From DASYTH01 sp045806965 (GTDB lineage: Bacteria; Actinomycetota; Actinomycetes; Mycobacteriales; Pseudonocardiaceae): a DNA stretch of 64,000 bases. The translations under genes were made by a program, and so were the position numbers. The stretch's first letter is position 1; the number at the start of each line of letters is the position of its first letter. The notes under the pieces are model-generated. The model was not told the DNA's origin. It saw only the letters and a list, made by a program, of their open reading frames with translations, and did no database searches. The stretch is taken from the NCBI GenBank assembly GCA_045806965.1, contig JBJMIG010000006.1, positions 62,001 through 126,000 of the forward strand. Reading direction: 5' to 3'. Of the stretch, positions 16,826-25,929 are shown piece after piece.

Positions 16826-18046
16826 ATGCCCGAGGCCGTCATCGTCTCCGCGGTCCGATCCCCGATCGGCCGCGCGTCCAAGGGATCGCTCGTCGACGTG
16901 CGTCCGGACGACCTCGCCGCGCAGCTGGTGCGGGCGGCACTGGACAAGGTGCCCGCGCTCGACCCCAAGGACATCAACGATCTGATGCTCGGCTGCGGGC
17001 TGCCCGGCGGCGAGGCCGGCTACAACCTCGGGCGCGTGGTCGCCGTCCTGCTCGGCTACGACCACCTGCCCGGCTGCACCATCACCCGGTACTGCTCCTC
17101 CAGCCTGCAGACCACCCGGATGGCCTTCCACGCGATCAAGGCCGGCGAGGGCGACGTGTTCATCAGCGCCGGTGTCGAGACCGTGTCCCGCTACGTCAAG
17201 GGCAGCTCCGACTCCTGGCCGGACACCCGCAACCCGCGCTTCGACGACGCGGTGGCGCGCACCTCCTCCGTGGCCGAGTCCGGCGGCGGCTCCTGGCACG
17301 ATCCCCGGGACGACGGGCAGCTGCCCGACGTGTACATCGCGATGGGCCAGACGGCGGAGAACCTCGCCATGGCCAAGGGCGTGACCCGGGAGGACATGGA
17401 CCACTTCGGTGTGCGCTCGCAGAATCTGGCCGAGCAGGCGATCAAGGACGGCTTCTGGGCCAGGGAGATCATCCCGGTCGAGTTGCCCGACGGCCGGATC
17501 GTGGACACCGACGACGGCCCGCGCCCGGGTGTTACGTATGAGAAGACCGCGACCCTGCAGCCGGTGTTCCGCCCGGACGGGCGGGTCACCGCCGGCAACT
17601 GCTGCCCGCTCAACGACGGCGCCGCGGCGCTGGTGATCATGAGCGACACCAAGGCTGCCGAACTCGGCCTGACGCCGCTGGCCCGGATCGTGTCGACCGG
17701 GGTGTCCGCGCTGTCCCCGGAGATCATGGGACTCGGCCCGGTGGAAGCGTCCAGGCGCGCGCTGGCGCTGGCCGGCATGAGCATCGGCGACATCGACCTG
17801 GTGGAGATCAACGAGGCGTTCGCCGCGCAGGTCATCCCGTCCTACCGCGACCTCGGCATCGACCTCGACCGGCTCAACGTCAACGGCGGCGCGATCGCGG
17901 TCGGCCACCCGTTCGGCATGACCGGCGCCCGGATCACCACCACGCTGATCAACTCTTTGCAGTGGCACGACAAGCAGTTCGGCCTGGAGACCATGTGCGT
18001 CGGCGGCGGCCAGGGCATGGCCATGGTCCTGGAGCGCCTGAGCTGA
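16826..18046 (+). CDS. Acetyl-CoA acyltransferase (thiolase), FadA3-like
   Basis: A 406-residue thiolase that cleaves 3-ketoacyl-CoA, or condenses acyl-CoAs, in fatty-acid metabolism. The nucleophilic cysteine is C90 in ITRYCSSSLQTTR. The C-terminal catalytic pair is seen as GGAIAVGHPFGMTGAR (His) and MCVGGGQGMAM (Cys). NEAFAAQ is the usual thiolase motif. GGAGGAG precedes ATG 16826. From memory the neighbours match M. tuberculosis fadA3 (Rv1074c). No hydroxyacyl-CoA dehydrogenase is adjacent, so chain-length preference is open. Confidence 0.92.
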   Translation: MPEAVIVSAVRSPIGRASKGSLVDVRPDDLAAQLVRAALDKVPALDPKDINDLMLGCGLPGGEAGYNLGRVVAVLLGYDHLPGCTITRYCSSSLQTTRMAFHAIKAGEGDVFISAGVETVSRYVKGSSDSWPDTRNPRFDDAVARTSSVAESGGGSWHDPRDDGQLPDVYIAMGQTAENLAMAKGVTREDMDHFGVRSQNLAEQAIKDGFWAREIIPVELPDGRIVDTDDGPRPGVTYEKTATLQPVFRPDGRVTAGNCCPLNDGAAALVIMSDTKAAELGLTPLARIVSTGVSALSPEIMGLGPVEASRRALALAGMSIGDIDLVEINEAFAAQVIPSYRDLGIDLDRLNVNGGAIAVGHPFGMTGARITTTLINSLQWHDKQFGLETMCVGGGQGMAMVLERLS

Positions 18047-18088
18047 CAGTGTCCCCGGCGCTCGCCCGGCGCTCGCCCGGCCGATACA

Positions 18089-18137
18089 GCGCAAGGTGAC
18101 ATTCCGCGTGTAGAAGCGCAGGAAGGTGACATCGCGC
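18089..18137. repeat. 49-bp double-hairpin repeat, copy B
   Basis: The left arm is identical to copy A and the centre GTGTAGAA is nearly so. The right arm carries GGTGACA instead of TGTCACC, so the two arms are direct rather than inverted copies. It lies between the converging thiolase and menJ genes and is flanked by GATACA on the left. Confidence 0.9.
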
Positions 18138-18194
18138 TTTACCGGCGCGGGCGCGATCGGCGCGGGCGTGTACCGGGTTGCTCGGCGCGGGGAG

Positions 18195-19505
18195 CTAGGC
18201 GCTGGGGGCCAGCCGGGTGGCCGCGGTGATCAGGCGGTCGAAGGCGTCTCCGTCGCGCGGGTCGTAGAGGCCGGCGAGCAGCTTGAGCACCAGCTTCATG
18301 AGGCTGGTGTGCGGCAGGCCGTACCTGGTGGCGACCCGCATGACGGCCGGGTTGCCGATCAGCCGGCTGAAGATGTTGCCGAGGCGGTAGTAGCTGCCGA
18401 GGGACTGCTTGAGCGCCAGCGGGTAACCGGCGAGGGCGCGCTCCCTGGCCGGGCCGTCGCCGCGGGCCAGCGCCTGGACCACGCACTCGGCGGCGAGCTT
18501 GGCGGACTCCATGGCGTAGCCGATGCCCTCGCCGTTGAACGGGTTGACCAGTCCGCCCGCGTCGCCGACCAGGAGCAGGCCGGCGGCGTAGTGCGGGGTG
18601 CGGTTGAAGCCCATGGGCAGCGCCGCGCCGCCGATCCGGCCGGCGGCGTTCGGCTCGCGCAGGCCCCATTCTTCCGGTGTGCCGTCCAGCCACGAGCGCA
18701 TCAGCGCCCGGTAGTCGGTGCTGCCGAACGCTTTCGACGTGGAGAGGATGCCGAGGCCGACGTTCACGGTGCCGTCGCCCATTCCGAAGATCCACCCGTA
18801 GCCGGGCAACAGGCGCGGCTCCGCCGGGTTCGACCGGTCCCAGAGCTCCAGGTGCGACTCGAGGTAGTCGTCCTTGCTGCGCGGGCTGGTGTAGTACCGC
18901 CGCACGGCGACACCCATCGGCCGGGCGCTGTTCTTGTCGATCCCGACGGAGAGCGCCAGCCGTGCGGAGACCCCGTCGCAGGCCAGGACCACCGGCGCCC
19001 GGTAGGTGACCGGGGTTCGCTCGGCGCCGGTCTTGGCGGCCACCCCGACCACCCGGCCGTTGCGCTCGTCGGTGACCGCGCCCGTGACGGTGGTCTGCTC
19101 GAGCAGCCGCGCCCCGGCCTGCTGGGCGTTGCGGGCCAGCAGTTCGTCGAAGTCCTCGCGGGTTCGCACCACGCCGTAGGGCGGGAAGGTGGCCAGATCC
19201 GGCCAGTCCAGCTCGAGGGTGACCCCGCCGCCGCACACCCGCAGGCCGCGGTTGTGCAGCCAGCCCGCCTCCTCCCTGGTGTCGATACCCAGGTCGATCA
19301 GCTGCTTGACGCCACGCGGAGTGAGCCCGTCGCCGCACACCTTCTCCCGGGGGAAGATGCTTTTCTCCAGTAGCAACACGTCCAGCCCGGCCCTGGCCAG
19401 GTAGGTCGCGGCGGTGGCACCGGCCGGCCCGGCGCCGACCACGATGACGTCGGCGTCCTCCCCCGCCCGCCGCCGGCTGACCGACGGGCTGATCGACGGC
19501 GTCAT
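18195..19505 (-). CDS. menJ: Geranylgeranyl reductase family flavoprotein, menaquinone reductase MenJ-like
   Basis: A 436-residue FAD enzyme. The N-terminal dinucleotide fold is DVIVVGAGPAGATAATYLARAG, followed by FPREKVCGDGLTPRG, typical of the GGR family, and the second FAD motif GLLLVGDAGGLVNPFNGEGIGYAMES. In mycobacteria the homologue Rv0561c (MenJ) saturates one isoprene double bond of menaquinone. ATG 19505 follows GAGGAG. It is divergent from hemL, and the other men genes lie 10-32 kb downstream. An archaeal-type lipid reductase role is the alternative but unlikely here. Confidence 0.88.
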   Translation of the reverse strand: MTPSISPSVSRRRAGEDADVIVVGAGPAGATAATYLARAGLDVLLLEKSIFPREKVCGDGLTPRGVKQLIDLGIDTREEAGWLHNRGLRVCGGGVTLELDWPDLATFPPYGVVRTREDFDELLARNAQQAGARLLEQTTVTGAVTDERNGRVVGVAAKTGAERTPVTYRAPVVLACDGVSARLALSVGIDKNSARPMGVAVRRYYTSPRSKDDYLESHLELWDRSNPAEPRLLPGYGWIFGMGDGTVNVGLGILSTSKAFGSTDYRALMRSWLDGTPEEWGLREPNAAGRIGGAALPMGFNRTPHYAAGLLLVGDAGGLVNPFNGEGIGYAMESAKLAAECVVQALARGDGPARERALAGYPLALKQSLGSYYRLGNIFSRLIGNPAVMRVATRYGLPHTSLMKLVLKLLAGLYDPRDGDAFDRLITAATRLAPSA

Positions 19506-19636
19506 GCGGCTCCTCACCGGCTTGTGAAAGGGTTCACGAGCCAGTTTAGCCGCGGGTGATCCGAGCCGGACGAGTCGAGCGACACATGTCCACCTGCCAC
19601 GGTGTTCCCGCCGTGCCGGCCTGCCAGACTGGGTGG

Positions 19637-20959
19637 GTGAGGACCGAGGTTCAGCAGACGACAGCGCGTTCGGCGGAGCTGTTCGACCGGGCGATGGCGG
19701 TGACCCCGGGCGGGGTCAACTCGCCGGTACGGGCATTCAAGGCGGTCGGCGGCACGCCGCGGTTCATGGTCCGCGGCGCCGGGCCGCGGCTGTGGGACGC
19801 CGACGGCAACTCCTACGTCGACCTGGTGAGCTCCTGGGGACCGATGATCCTCGGGCATGCCCACCCGGCCGTGGTGGACGCGGTACGCGCGGCCGCGGGT
19901 TCCGGCCTTTCCTTCGGCACCCCGACCGAGGGTGAGATCGAGCTGGCTGAGGAGATCATCGACCGGGTCGGTCCGGTGCGGCAGGTGCGGCTGGTCAACT
20001 CCGGCACCGAGGCCACGATGAGCGCGATCCGGCTGGCGCGCGGGTTCACCGGGCGCACGAAGATCGTAAAGTTCGCCGGCTGCTACCACGGGCACGTGGA
20101 CGCGCTGCTCGCCGAGGCCGGGTCCGGGGTGGCCACCCTCGGTCTGCCGACCACGCCGGGCGTGACCGGGGCGCAGGCGTCGGACACCATCGTGTTGCCG
20201 TACAACGACACCGAGGCGGTGCGGGCGGCGTTCGCCGAGCACGGCGCGTCGATCGCCGCGGTGATCACCGAGGCGGCCGCCGGGAACATGGGCGCGGTCC
20301 CGCCGGAGCCGGGGTTCAACGCGGGGCTGCGCGAGCTGACCACGGCGCACGGTGCGCTGCTGATCATGGACGAGGTGATGACCGGGTTCCGGGTGGCGCC
20401 GGCCGGCTGGTTCGCCATCGACGCGGTGCCCGGCGACCTCTACACCTTCGGCAAGGTGATGTCCGGCGGGCTGCCCGCGGCGGCGTTCGGCGGCCGGGCC
20501 GAGGTGATGGCCGCGCTGGCCCCGTCCGGCCCGGTGTACCAGGCGGGCACGCTGTCCGGGAACCCGGTCGCGGTCGCCGCGGGGCTGGCCACGCTGCGGG
20601 CCGCGGACGCCGAGGTCTACCTGGCACTCGACGCCAACTCGCGGCGGCTGGGCGCGCTGCTGACCGAGGCGCTGCGCACGGCCGGGGTGCCGCACCGGGT
20701 GCAGTTCGCGGGCAACCTGCTCAGCGTGTTCTTCACGACCGCGCCGGTACCGGACTACGCCGCCGCCCGCGCCACGCAGACCTGGCGGTATCCGGCGTTC
20801 TTCCACGCGCTGCTCGAGCGCGGGGTGTACCCGCCGCCGAGCGCGTTCGAGGCCTGGTTCGTCAACGCCGCCATGGACGACGCCGCGTTCGAGGTGATCT
20901 CGGCGGCCCTGCCGGCGGCGGCTGCCGCGGCGGCGCAAGCGAAAGAGGGGGTTTCGTGA
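19637..20959 (+). CDS. hemL: Glutamate-1-semialdehyde 2,1-aminomutase
   Basis: HemL converts glutamate-1-semialdehyde to 5-aminolevulinate in the C5 heme pathway, using PLP. It has 440 residues from GTG 19637. Family marks are TPGGVNSPVRAF near the N-terminus, NSGTEATMSAIRLARG, GCYHGH, MDEVMTGFR and the PLP lysine K273 in TFGKVMSGGLPAAAFGG. Earlier in-frame ATGs at 19556 and 19586 would add residues not typical of the family. The stop overlaps a GTG that starts a duplicated 95-bp unit, so the original downstream gene probably began here. Confidence 0.95.
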   Translation: MRTEVQQTTARSAELFDRAMAVTPGGVNSPVRAFKAVGGTPRFMVRGAGPRLWDADGNSYVDLVSSWGPMILGHAHPAVVDAVRAAAGSGLSFGTPTEGEIELAEEIIDRVGPVRQVRLVNSGTEATMSAIRLARGFTGRTKIVKFAGCYHGHVDALLAEAGSGVATLGLPTTPGVTGAQASDTIVLPYNDTEAVRAAFAEHGASIAAVITEAAAGNMGAVPPEPGFNAGLRELTTAHGALLIMDEVMTGFRVAPAGWFAIDAVPGDLYTFGKVMSGGLPAAAFGGRAEVMAALAPSGPVYQAGTLSGNPVAVAAGLATLRAADAEVYLALDANSRRLGALLTEALRTAGVPHRVQFAGNLLSVFFTTAPVPDYAAARATQTWRYPAFFHALLERGVYPPPSAFEAWFVNAAMDDAAFEVISAALPAAAAAAAQAKEGVS

Positions 20960-21054
20960 GCGAGCGTGCGAGCGAACAATTGGGCACTGCCCCGGCGCCG
21001 AGCGTGCGAGGCGGCGGGGTGCGGCGACTCCGAGCCTGCGAGGAGACGTCGTGA
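20956..21054 (+). CDS. 32-residue upstream frame, first copy
   Basis: The first GTG reads 32 codons (beginning VSERASEQLGTAP) to a TGA that overlaps the next GTG as GTGA. The preceding AGGGGG could support initiation. It arose by the 95-bp duplication and is probably a coupling or leader frame rather than a functional peptide. Confidence 0.25.
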   Translation: MSERASEQLGTAPAPSVRGGGVRRLRACEETS

Positions 21055-21149
21055 GCGAGCGTGCGAGCGAACAATTGGGCACTGCCCCGGCGCCGAGCGT
21101 GCGAGGCGGCGGGGTGCGGCGACTCCGAGCCTGCGAGGAGACGTCGTGA
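21051..21149 (+). CDS. 32-residue upstream frame, second copy
   Basis: This frame is identical to the one before it. It has GAGGAG upstream and again ends with a GTGA overlap, this time on the start of the phosphoglycerate-mutase-like gene. Translation here would couple hemL to the next real gene. The peptide sequence is Arg/Ala/Ser-rich and unlike any family I know. Confidence 0.25.
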   Translation: MSERASEQLGTAPAPSVRGGGVRRLRACEETS

Positions 21150-21787
21150 GCGAGCGTGCGAGCCGGACCGTGGTGCATCTGTTGCGGCACGGCGAGGTGC
21201 ACAACCCGACCGGAGTGCTCTACGGCCGGCTGCCTGGCTTCCACCTCTCCGAGCTCGGTCAACGCCAGGCCCTCACCGTCGCGGAACACCTGCGGGACAA
21301 CGACATCACTTATGTGGTCGCGTCGCCGCTCGAGCGCGCCCAGGAGACCGCGCGCCCGATCAGCGACTCACATCGGCTCGAGCTGGTCACCGACGAGCGG
21401 CTGATCGAGGCGGCCAACTCGTTCGAGGGCAAGCGGGTGTCCATCGGGGACGGTGCGCTGCGTTCGCCGAGCAGCTGGCCGTTGCTGCGCAACCCGTTCC
21501 GGCCGTCCTGGGGTGAGCCGTACCTGGAGATCGCGCACCGCATGCTGGCCGCCGTGCACCGGGCCCGCAGCGCCTCGGCCGGGCACGAGGCCGTCGTCGT
21601 GTCGCACCAGCTGCCGATCTGGACGCTGCGGCGGTATCTCGAAGGCCGCCGGCTCTACCACCACCCCGCCCACCGGGAGTGCTCCCTTGCCTCGCTCACC
21701 AGCCTGGTGTTCGACGACGAGGAGCTGGCCGCCATCCGCTACTCCGAACCGGCCGGCGTGAGCAGTCCGAAGGTGACCGGCGCGTGA
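21146..21787 (+). CDS. Histidine phosphatase / phosphoglycerate-mutase-like protein (Rv0525-like)
   Basis: This 213-residue protein belongs to the histidine phosphatase superfamily. The catalytic motif LLRHGEVHNP gives the phospho-accepting H15 in the RHG triad; SPLERAQETARPI and VVSHQLPIW supply the later conserved Arg and His. GTG 21146 is used because GAGGAGACGTC precedes it. The reading frame remains open upstream through the duplicated units, but that would add Arg-rich non-family sequence. The substrate is unknown. It lies between hemL and the thioredoxin-like gene, as Rv0525 does in M. tuberculosis, and overlaps the next gene by four bases. Confidence 0.85.
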   Translation: MSERASRTVVHLLRHGEVHNPTGVLYGRLPGFHLSELGQRQALTVAEHLRDNDITYVVASPLERAQETARPISDSHRLELVTDERLIEAANSFEGKRVSIGDGALRSPSSWPLLRNPFRPSWGEPYLEIAHRMLAAVHRARSASAGHEAVVVSHQLPIWTLRRYLEGRRLYHHPAHRECSLASLTSLVFDDEELAAIRYSEPAGVSSPKVTGA

Positions 21788-22365
21788 GGCGGGTCGGGCC
21801 ACTCGCGGTCCTCGGCGTGCTCCTGGCGCTGGCCGGGTGCGCGACCGGCAAGGACGCGGTGTCGGCCGGCAGTGACTTCCAGTTCGTCTCCCCTGGCGGC
21901 AAGACCGACATCCGCTACGAGGGCGCCGACCGCAAGACCGCGGGCGAGCTGGCCGGCGAGAGCCTGCTCGAGGCGGACAAGCAGGTGCGGCTGTCCGACT
22001 ACGCCGGCCAGGTCGTCGTGCTCAACATCTGGGGCTCATGGTGCGGGCCCTGCCGGGTCGAGGCGCCCGAGCTGCAGAAGCTCTACGACCAGACGCGCGG
22101 CTCCGGTGTCACGGTGCTCGGTGTCGACGTGCACGACGAGCAGCGCAGTGCCCCGGCGGACTTCGTCCGGGACCGCGCCATCAGCTATCCGTCGATCTAC
22201 GACCCGCCGGCGCGCACCCTGCTGGCCCTGCGCGGCTACCCGCGTTCCACCGTCCCGTCCACCATCATCTTCGACCGCGAGCACCGGGTCGCCGCCGTCT
22301 ACCTGCGCGACCTGCGGGCCGACGACCTACTGCCGGTGGTCAACCGCCTCGCCGCGGAGAGCTGA
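21784..22365 (+). CDS. TlpA/ResA-like thiol-disulfide oxidoreductase lipoprotein
   Basis: A 193-residue extracytoplasmic thioredoxin. A lipoprotein signal ends in LALAGC with the lipidated Cys at 19. The thioredoxin motif is WGSWCGPCR with C87 and C90, and a cis-Pro segment is visible near STVPSTIIF. It probably keeps apocytochrome c cysteines reduced for heme attachment, receiving electrons through CcdA. GTG 21784 overlaps the previous stop (GTGA). The gene is first in the cytochrome c maturation set, 69 bases before ccdA. Confidence 0.9.
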   Translation: MRRVGPLAVLGVLLALAGCATGKDAVSAGSDFQFVSPGGKTDIRYEGADRKTAGELAGESLLEADKQVRLSDYAGQVVVLNIWGSWCGPCRVEAPELQKLYDQTRGSGVTVLGVDVHDEQRSAPADFVRDRAISYPSIYDPPARTLLALRGYPRSTVPSTIIFDREHRVAAVYLRDLRADDLLPVVNRLAAES

Positions 22366-22434
22366 GCCGCTCGATCGGCGCCCGGGCGCTGCCCACCCGC
22401 GCTGCCCGCTACCGGGCTGCCTACCCTGGTCAGC

Positions 22435-23205
22435 GTGAACCCGACCGAGATCGCCACCTCCGGGCCGCTGGTGCTGGCCGGGCTGGTGGCGCTGGCGGCG
22501 GGGGTGGTGTCGTTCGCGTCGCCCTGCGTGGTGCCGCTGGTGCCCGGGTACCTGGCGTACCTGGCCGCCCTGGTCGGGGCGGACGCACCCGCGGTGGAGG
22601 CCGGGGAGCCGGTGAAGCGCGGCCGGTTCCGGGTGCTCGGTGCGGTGGGCCTGTTCGTGCTGGGGTTCACCGTGGTGTTCGCCATCGGCGTTGGCAGCCT
22701 GGTCTGGCTCGCCGATGCGCTCGCGCTCAACCAGGACCTGCTACAGCGGGTCGGCGGCGTGCTGACCATCATCATGGCGCTGGTCTTCATCGGGCTGATC
22801 CCCGGGCTACAGCGGGACTTCCGGCCGCACCGGGTGCCCAACGCGGGCCTGGCGGGCGCGCCGGTGCTCGGCGCGGTCTTCGGGTTGGGCTGGACGCCGT
22901 GCATCGGGCCGACGCTGTCCGGGGTGCTGGCCGTCGCGAGCAGCACCGGTGGCACGGCGGCCCGCGGGTTCCTGCTGGTGCTGGTGTACTGCCTTGGCCT
23001 GGGAGTGCCGTTCCTGCTGATCGCGGTCGGGGCGCGCTGGGCCGTACGGGCGTCCGGGTGGCTGCGCCGGCACGGGCGGACCATGCAACTCATCGGCGGC
23101 GGATTGCTCCTGGTCGTGGGCGTCCTGTTGATCACCGGACTGTGGGGCGAGCTGACCTCGTGGCTACGCAACACCGTCGTCTCCGACACGAGGTTGCCGC
23201 TGTAA
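22435..23205 (+). CDS. ccdA: Cytochrome c biogenesis protein CcdA
   Basis: A 256-residue membrane protein of the DsbD/CcdA family with about six helices. It moves reducing power from cytoplasmic thioredoxin to the outside thioredoxin-like protein. The redox cysteines are C31 in FASPCVVPLVPGYL and C156 in GLGWTPCIGPTLSGVLA, each followed by the Pro-rich motif of the family. The start GTG at 22435 fits the N-terminus. It is followed without gap by resB: the stop TAA is next to the ATG. Confidence 0.93.
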   Translation: MNPTEIATSGPLVLAGLVALAAGVVSFASPCVVPLVPGYLAYLAALVGADAPAVEAGEPVKRGRFRVLGAVGLFVLGFTVVFAIGVGSLVWLADALALNQDLLQRVGGVLTIIMALVFIGLIPGLQRDFRPHRVPNAGLAGAPVLGAVFGLGWTPCIGPTLSGVLAVASSTGGTAARGFLLVLVYCLGLGVPFLLIAVGARWAVRASGWLRRHGRTMQLIGGGLLLVVGVLLITGLWGELTSWLRNTVVSDTRLPL

Positions 23206-24818
<1,613 letters not shown>

Positions 24819-24819
<1 letters not shown>

Positions 24820-25835
24820 TGCCGAACGACGACGCCCTGTCCACCTACAGCGACTACACCTACTTCACCGCGGTCGCGTTCTACGTTCTCGCCATGGTGC
24901 TCTACCTCGTGGAGCAGGCGCTCGCGCGAACGCCCCGGGCGGCCGCGAACGTGCTGGTGGCCGCGGGGAGTGCCGACTCCGCTTCCGCGGCCGACTATTC
25001 GGCGCACGGTGACCTTCCGCTGCGAGAAGCGCGCGAAGGCGACACCGCGCCGGACGGCGAGAGCCGGCCGGGCGCGCGCACCCGGGCGGAGCGGCTCGGC
25101 CGGATGGCGGTGTCGGTGACCGTACTCGGCGCCGTGCTGCACCTGACCTCCCTCGTGCTGCGCGGGCTCGCGGCCGGGCGGGTGCCGTGGGGCAACATGT
25201 ACGAGTTCGGCTCGGTGCTCTGCCTGGTCGCGGTCGGCACCTGGCTGGTGCTGCTCCGCCGGTTCCCGGTACGGCACCTCGGCGGGTTCGTGCTGCTGCC
25301 GATCGTGCTGCTGATGTTCCTTGGCGGCACCGTGCTGTACACCACCGCCGCCCCGGTGCAGCCGGCGTTGCAGTCCTACTGGCTGGTGATCCACGTCTTC
25401 ACCGTGGCGGCGTCCAGCGGCGCGCTGCTGGTACCCGGTGTGGCCAGCGTGCTCTACCTGGTCAAGGCCAGGAACGAGGCGGATCCGACGAAGTTCGCCG
25501 GACTGGCCGGCCGGCTGCCCGCCGCGGACACCCTCGACCGGCTGGCCTACCGGATCACGATCATCGCGTTTCCGGCATACACCATGGCGGTCATCTTCGG
25601 GGCGATCTGGGCGGAGGCGGCCTGGGGCCGGTTCTGGGGCTGGGATCCCAAGGAGACCTGCGCGTTCGTCGCCTGGGTGATCTATGCGGCCTACCTGCAC
25701 TCCCGGGCCACCGCCGGCTGGCGGGGCAGCCGGGCGGCCGTGATCAACGCGCTCGGCTTCGCGGTCATGGTGTTCAACCTGTTTTTCATCAACCTGGTGG
25801 TCGCGGGCCTGCACTCCTACGCGGGCGTCGGCTGA
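24819..25835 (+). CDS. ccsA: Cytochrome c biogenesis protein CcsA (heme handling)
   Basis: A 338-residue integral membrane protein. The tryptophan-rich heme motif WGRFWGWDPKET lies at residues 269-280, with conserved His residues in LHLTSLVLRG, VIHVF and YLHSR. One helix (about 14-35) is separated from the rest by a long soluble loop (about 38-95), longer than I would expect. Residues 62-77 of that loop are encoded by a degenerate copy of the 49-bp repeat, so the loop seems partly built from repeat DNA. ATG 24819 is preferred; an upstream in-frame extension is just read-through of resB. Confidence 0.93.
25002..25050. repeat. 49-bp double-hairpin repeat, copy C, inside ccsA
   Basis: This copy aligns with copy B over all 49 bases without gaps, including arm lengths and the central AGAA, but has more substitutions (GGTGACC and GGCGACA cores). 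It begins exactly on codon 62 of ccsA and adds no stop. It encodes a polar segment starting AHGDLPLREAR. Confidence 0.75.
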
Positions 25836-25929
25836 GCGGGTGGCCCGTGTCGTGCGGCGGGCCCGCCAACGACTACCGTCGTAGGTAGCGAGATCTCCGA
25901 GTTCGGTAGTTGCAGGGAGGGCCCCAGCG

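Larger units (their letters stand above)
20956..21162 (+). repeat. 95-bp tandem duplication carrying a ribosome-binding site and start codon
   Basis: Two identical 95-base units (20956-21050 and 21051-21145) are followed by the first 17 bases of a third. Each unit starts GTGAGCGAGCGTGCGAGC and ends with GAGGAGACGTC, the ribosome-binding site for the next GTG. The third GTG is the start of the phosphoglycerate-mutase-like gene. The first GTG overlaps the hemL stop. Confidence 0.95.

Noticed and set aside
19514..21289. Long minus-strand frame opposite hemL
   Set aside because: Composition is Arg/His/Gly-rich with repeats from the 95-bp units; hemL on the plus strand has all family motifs.
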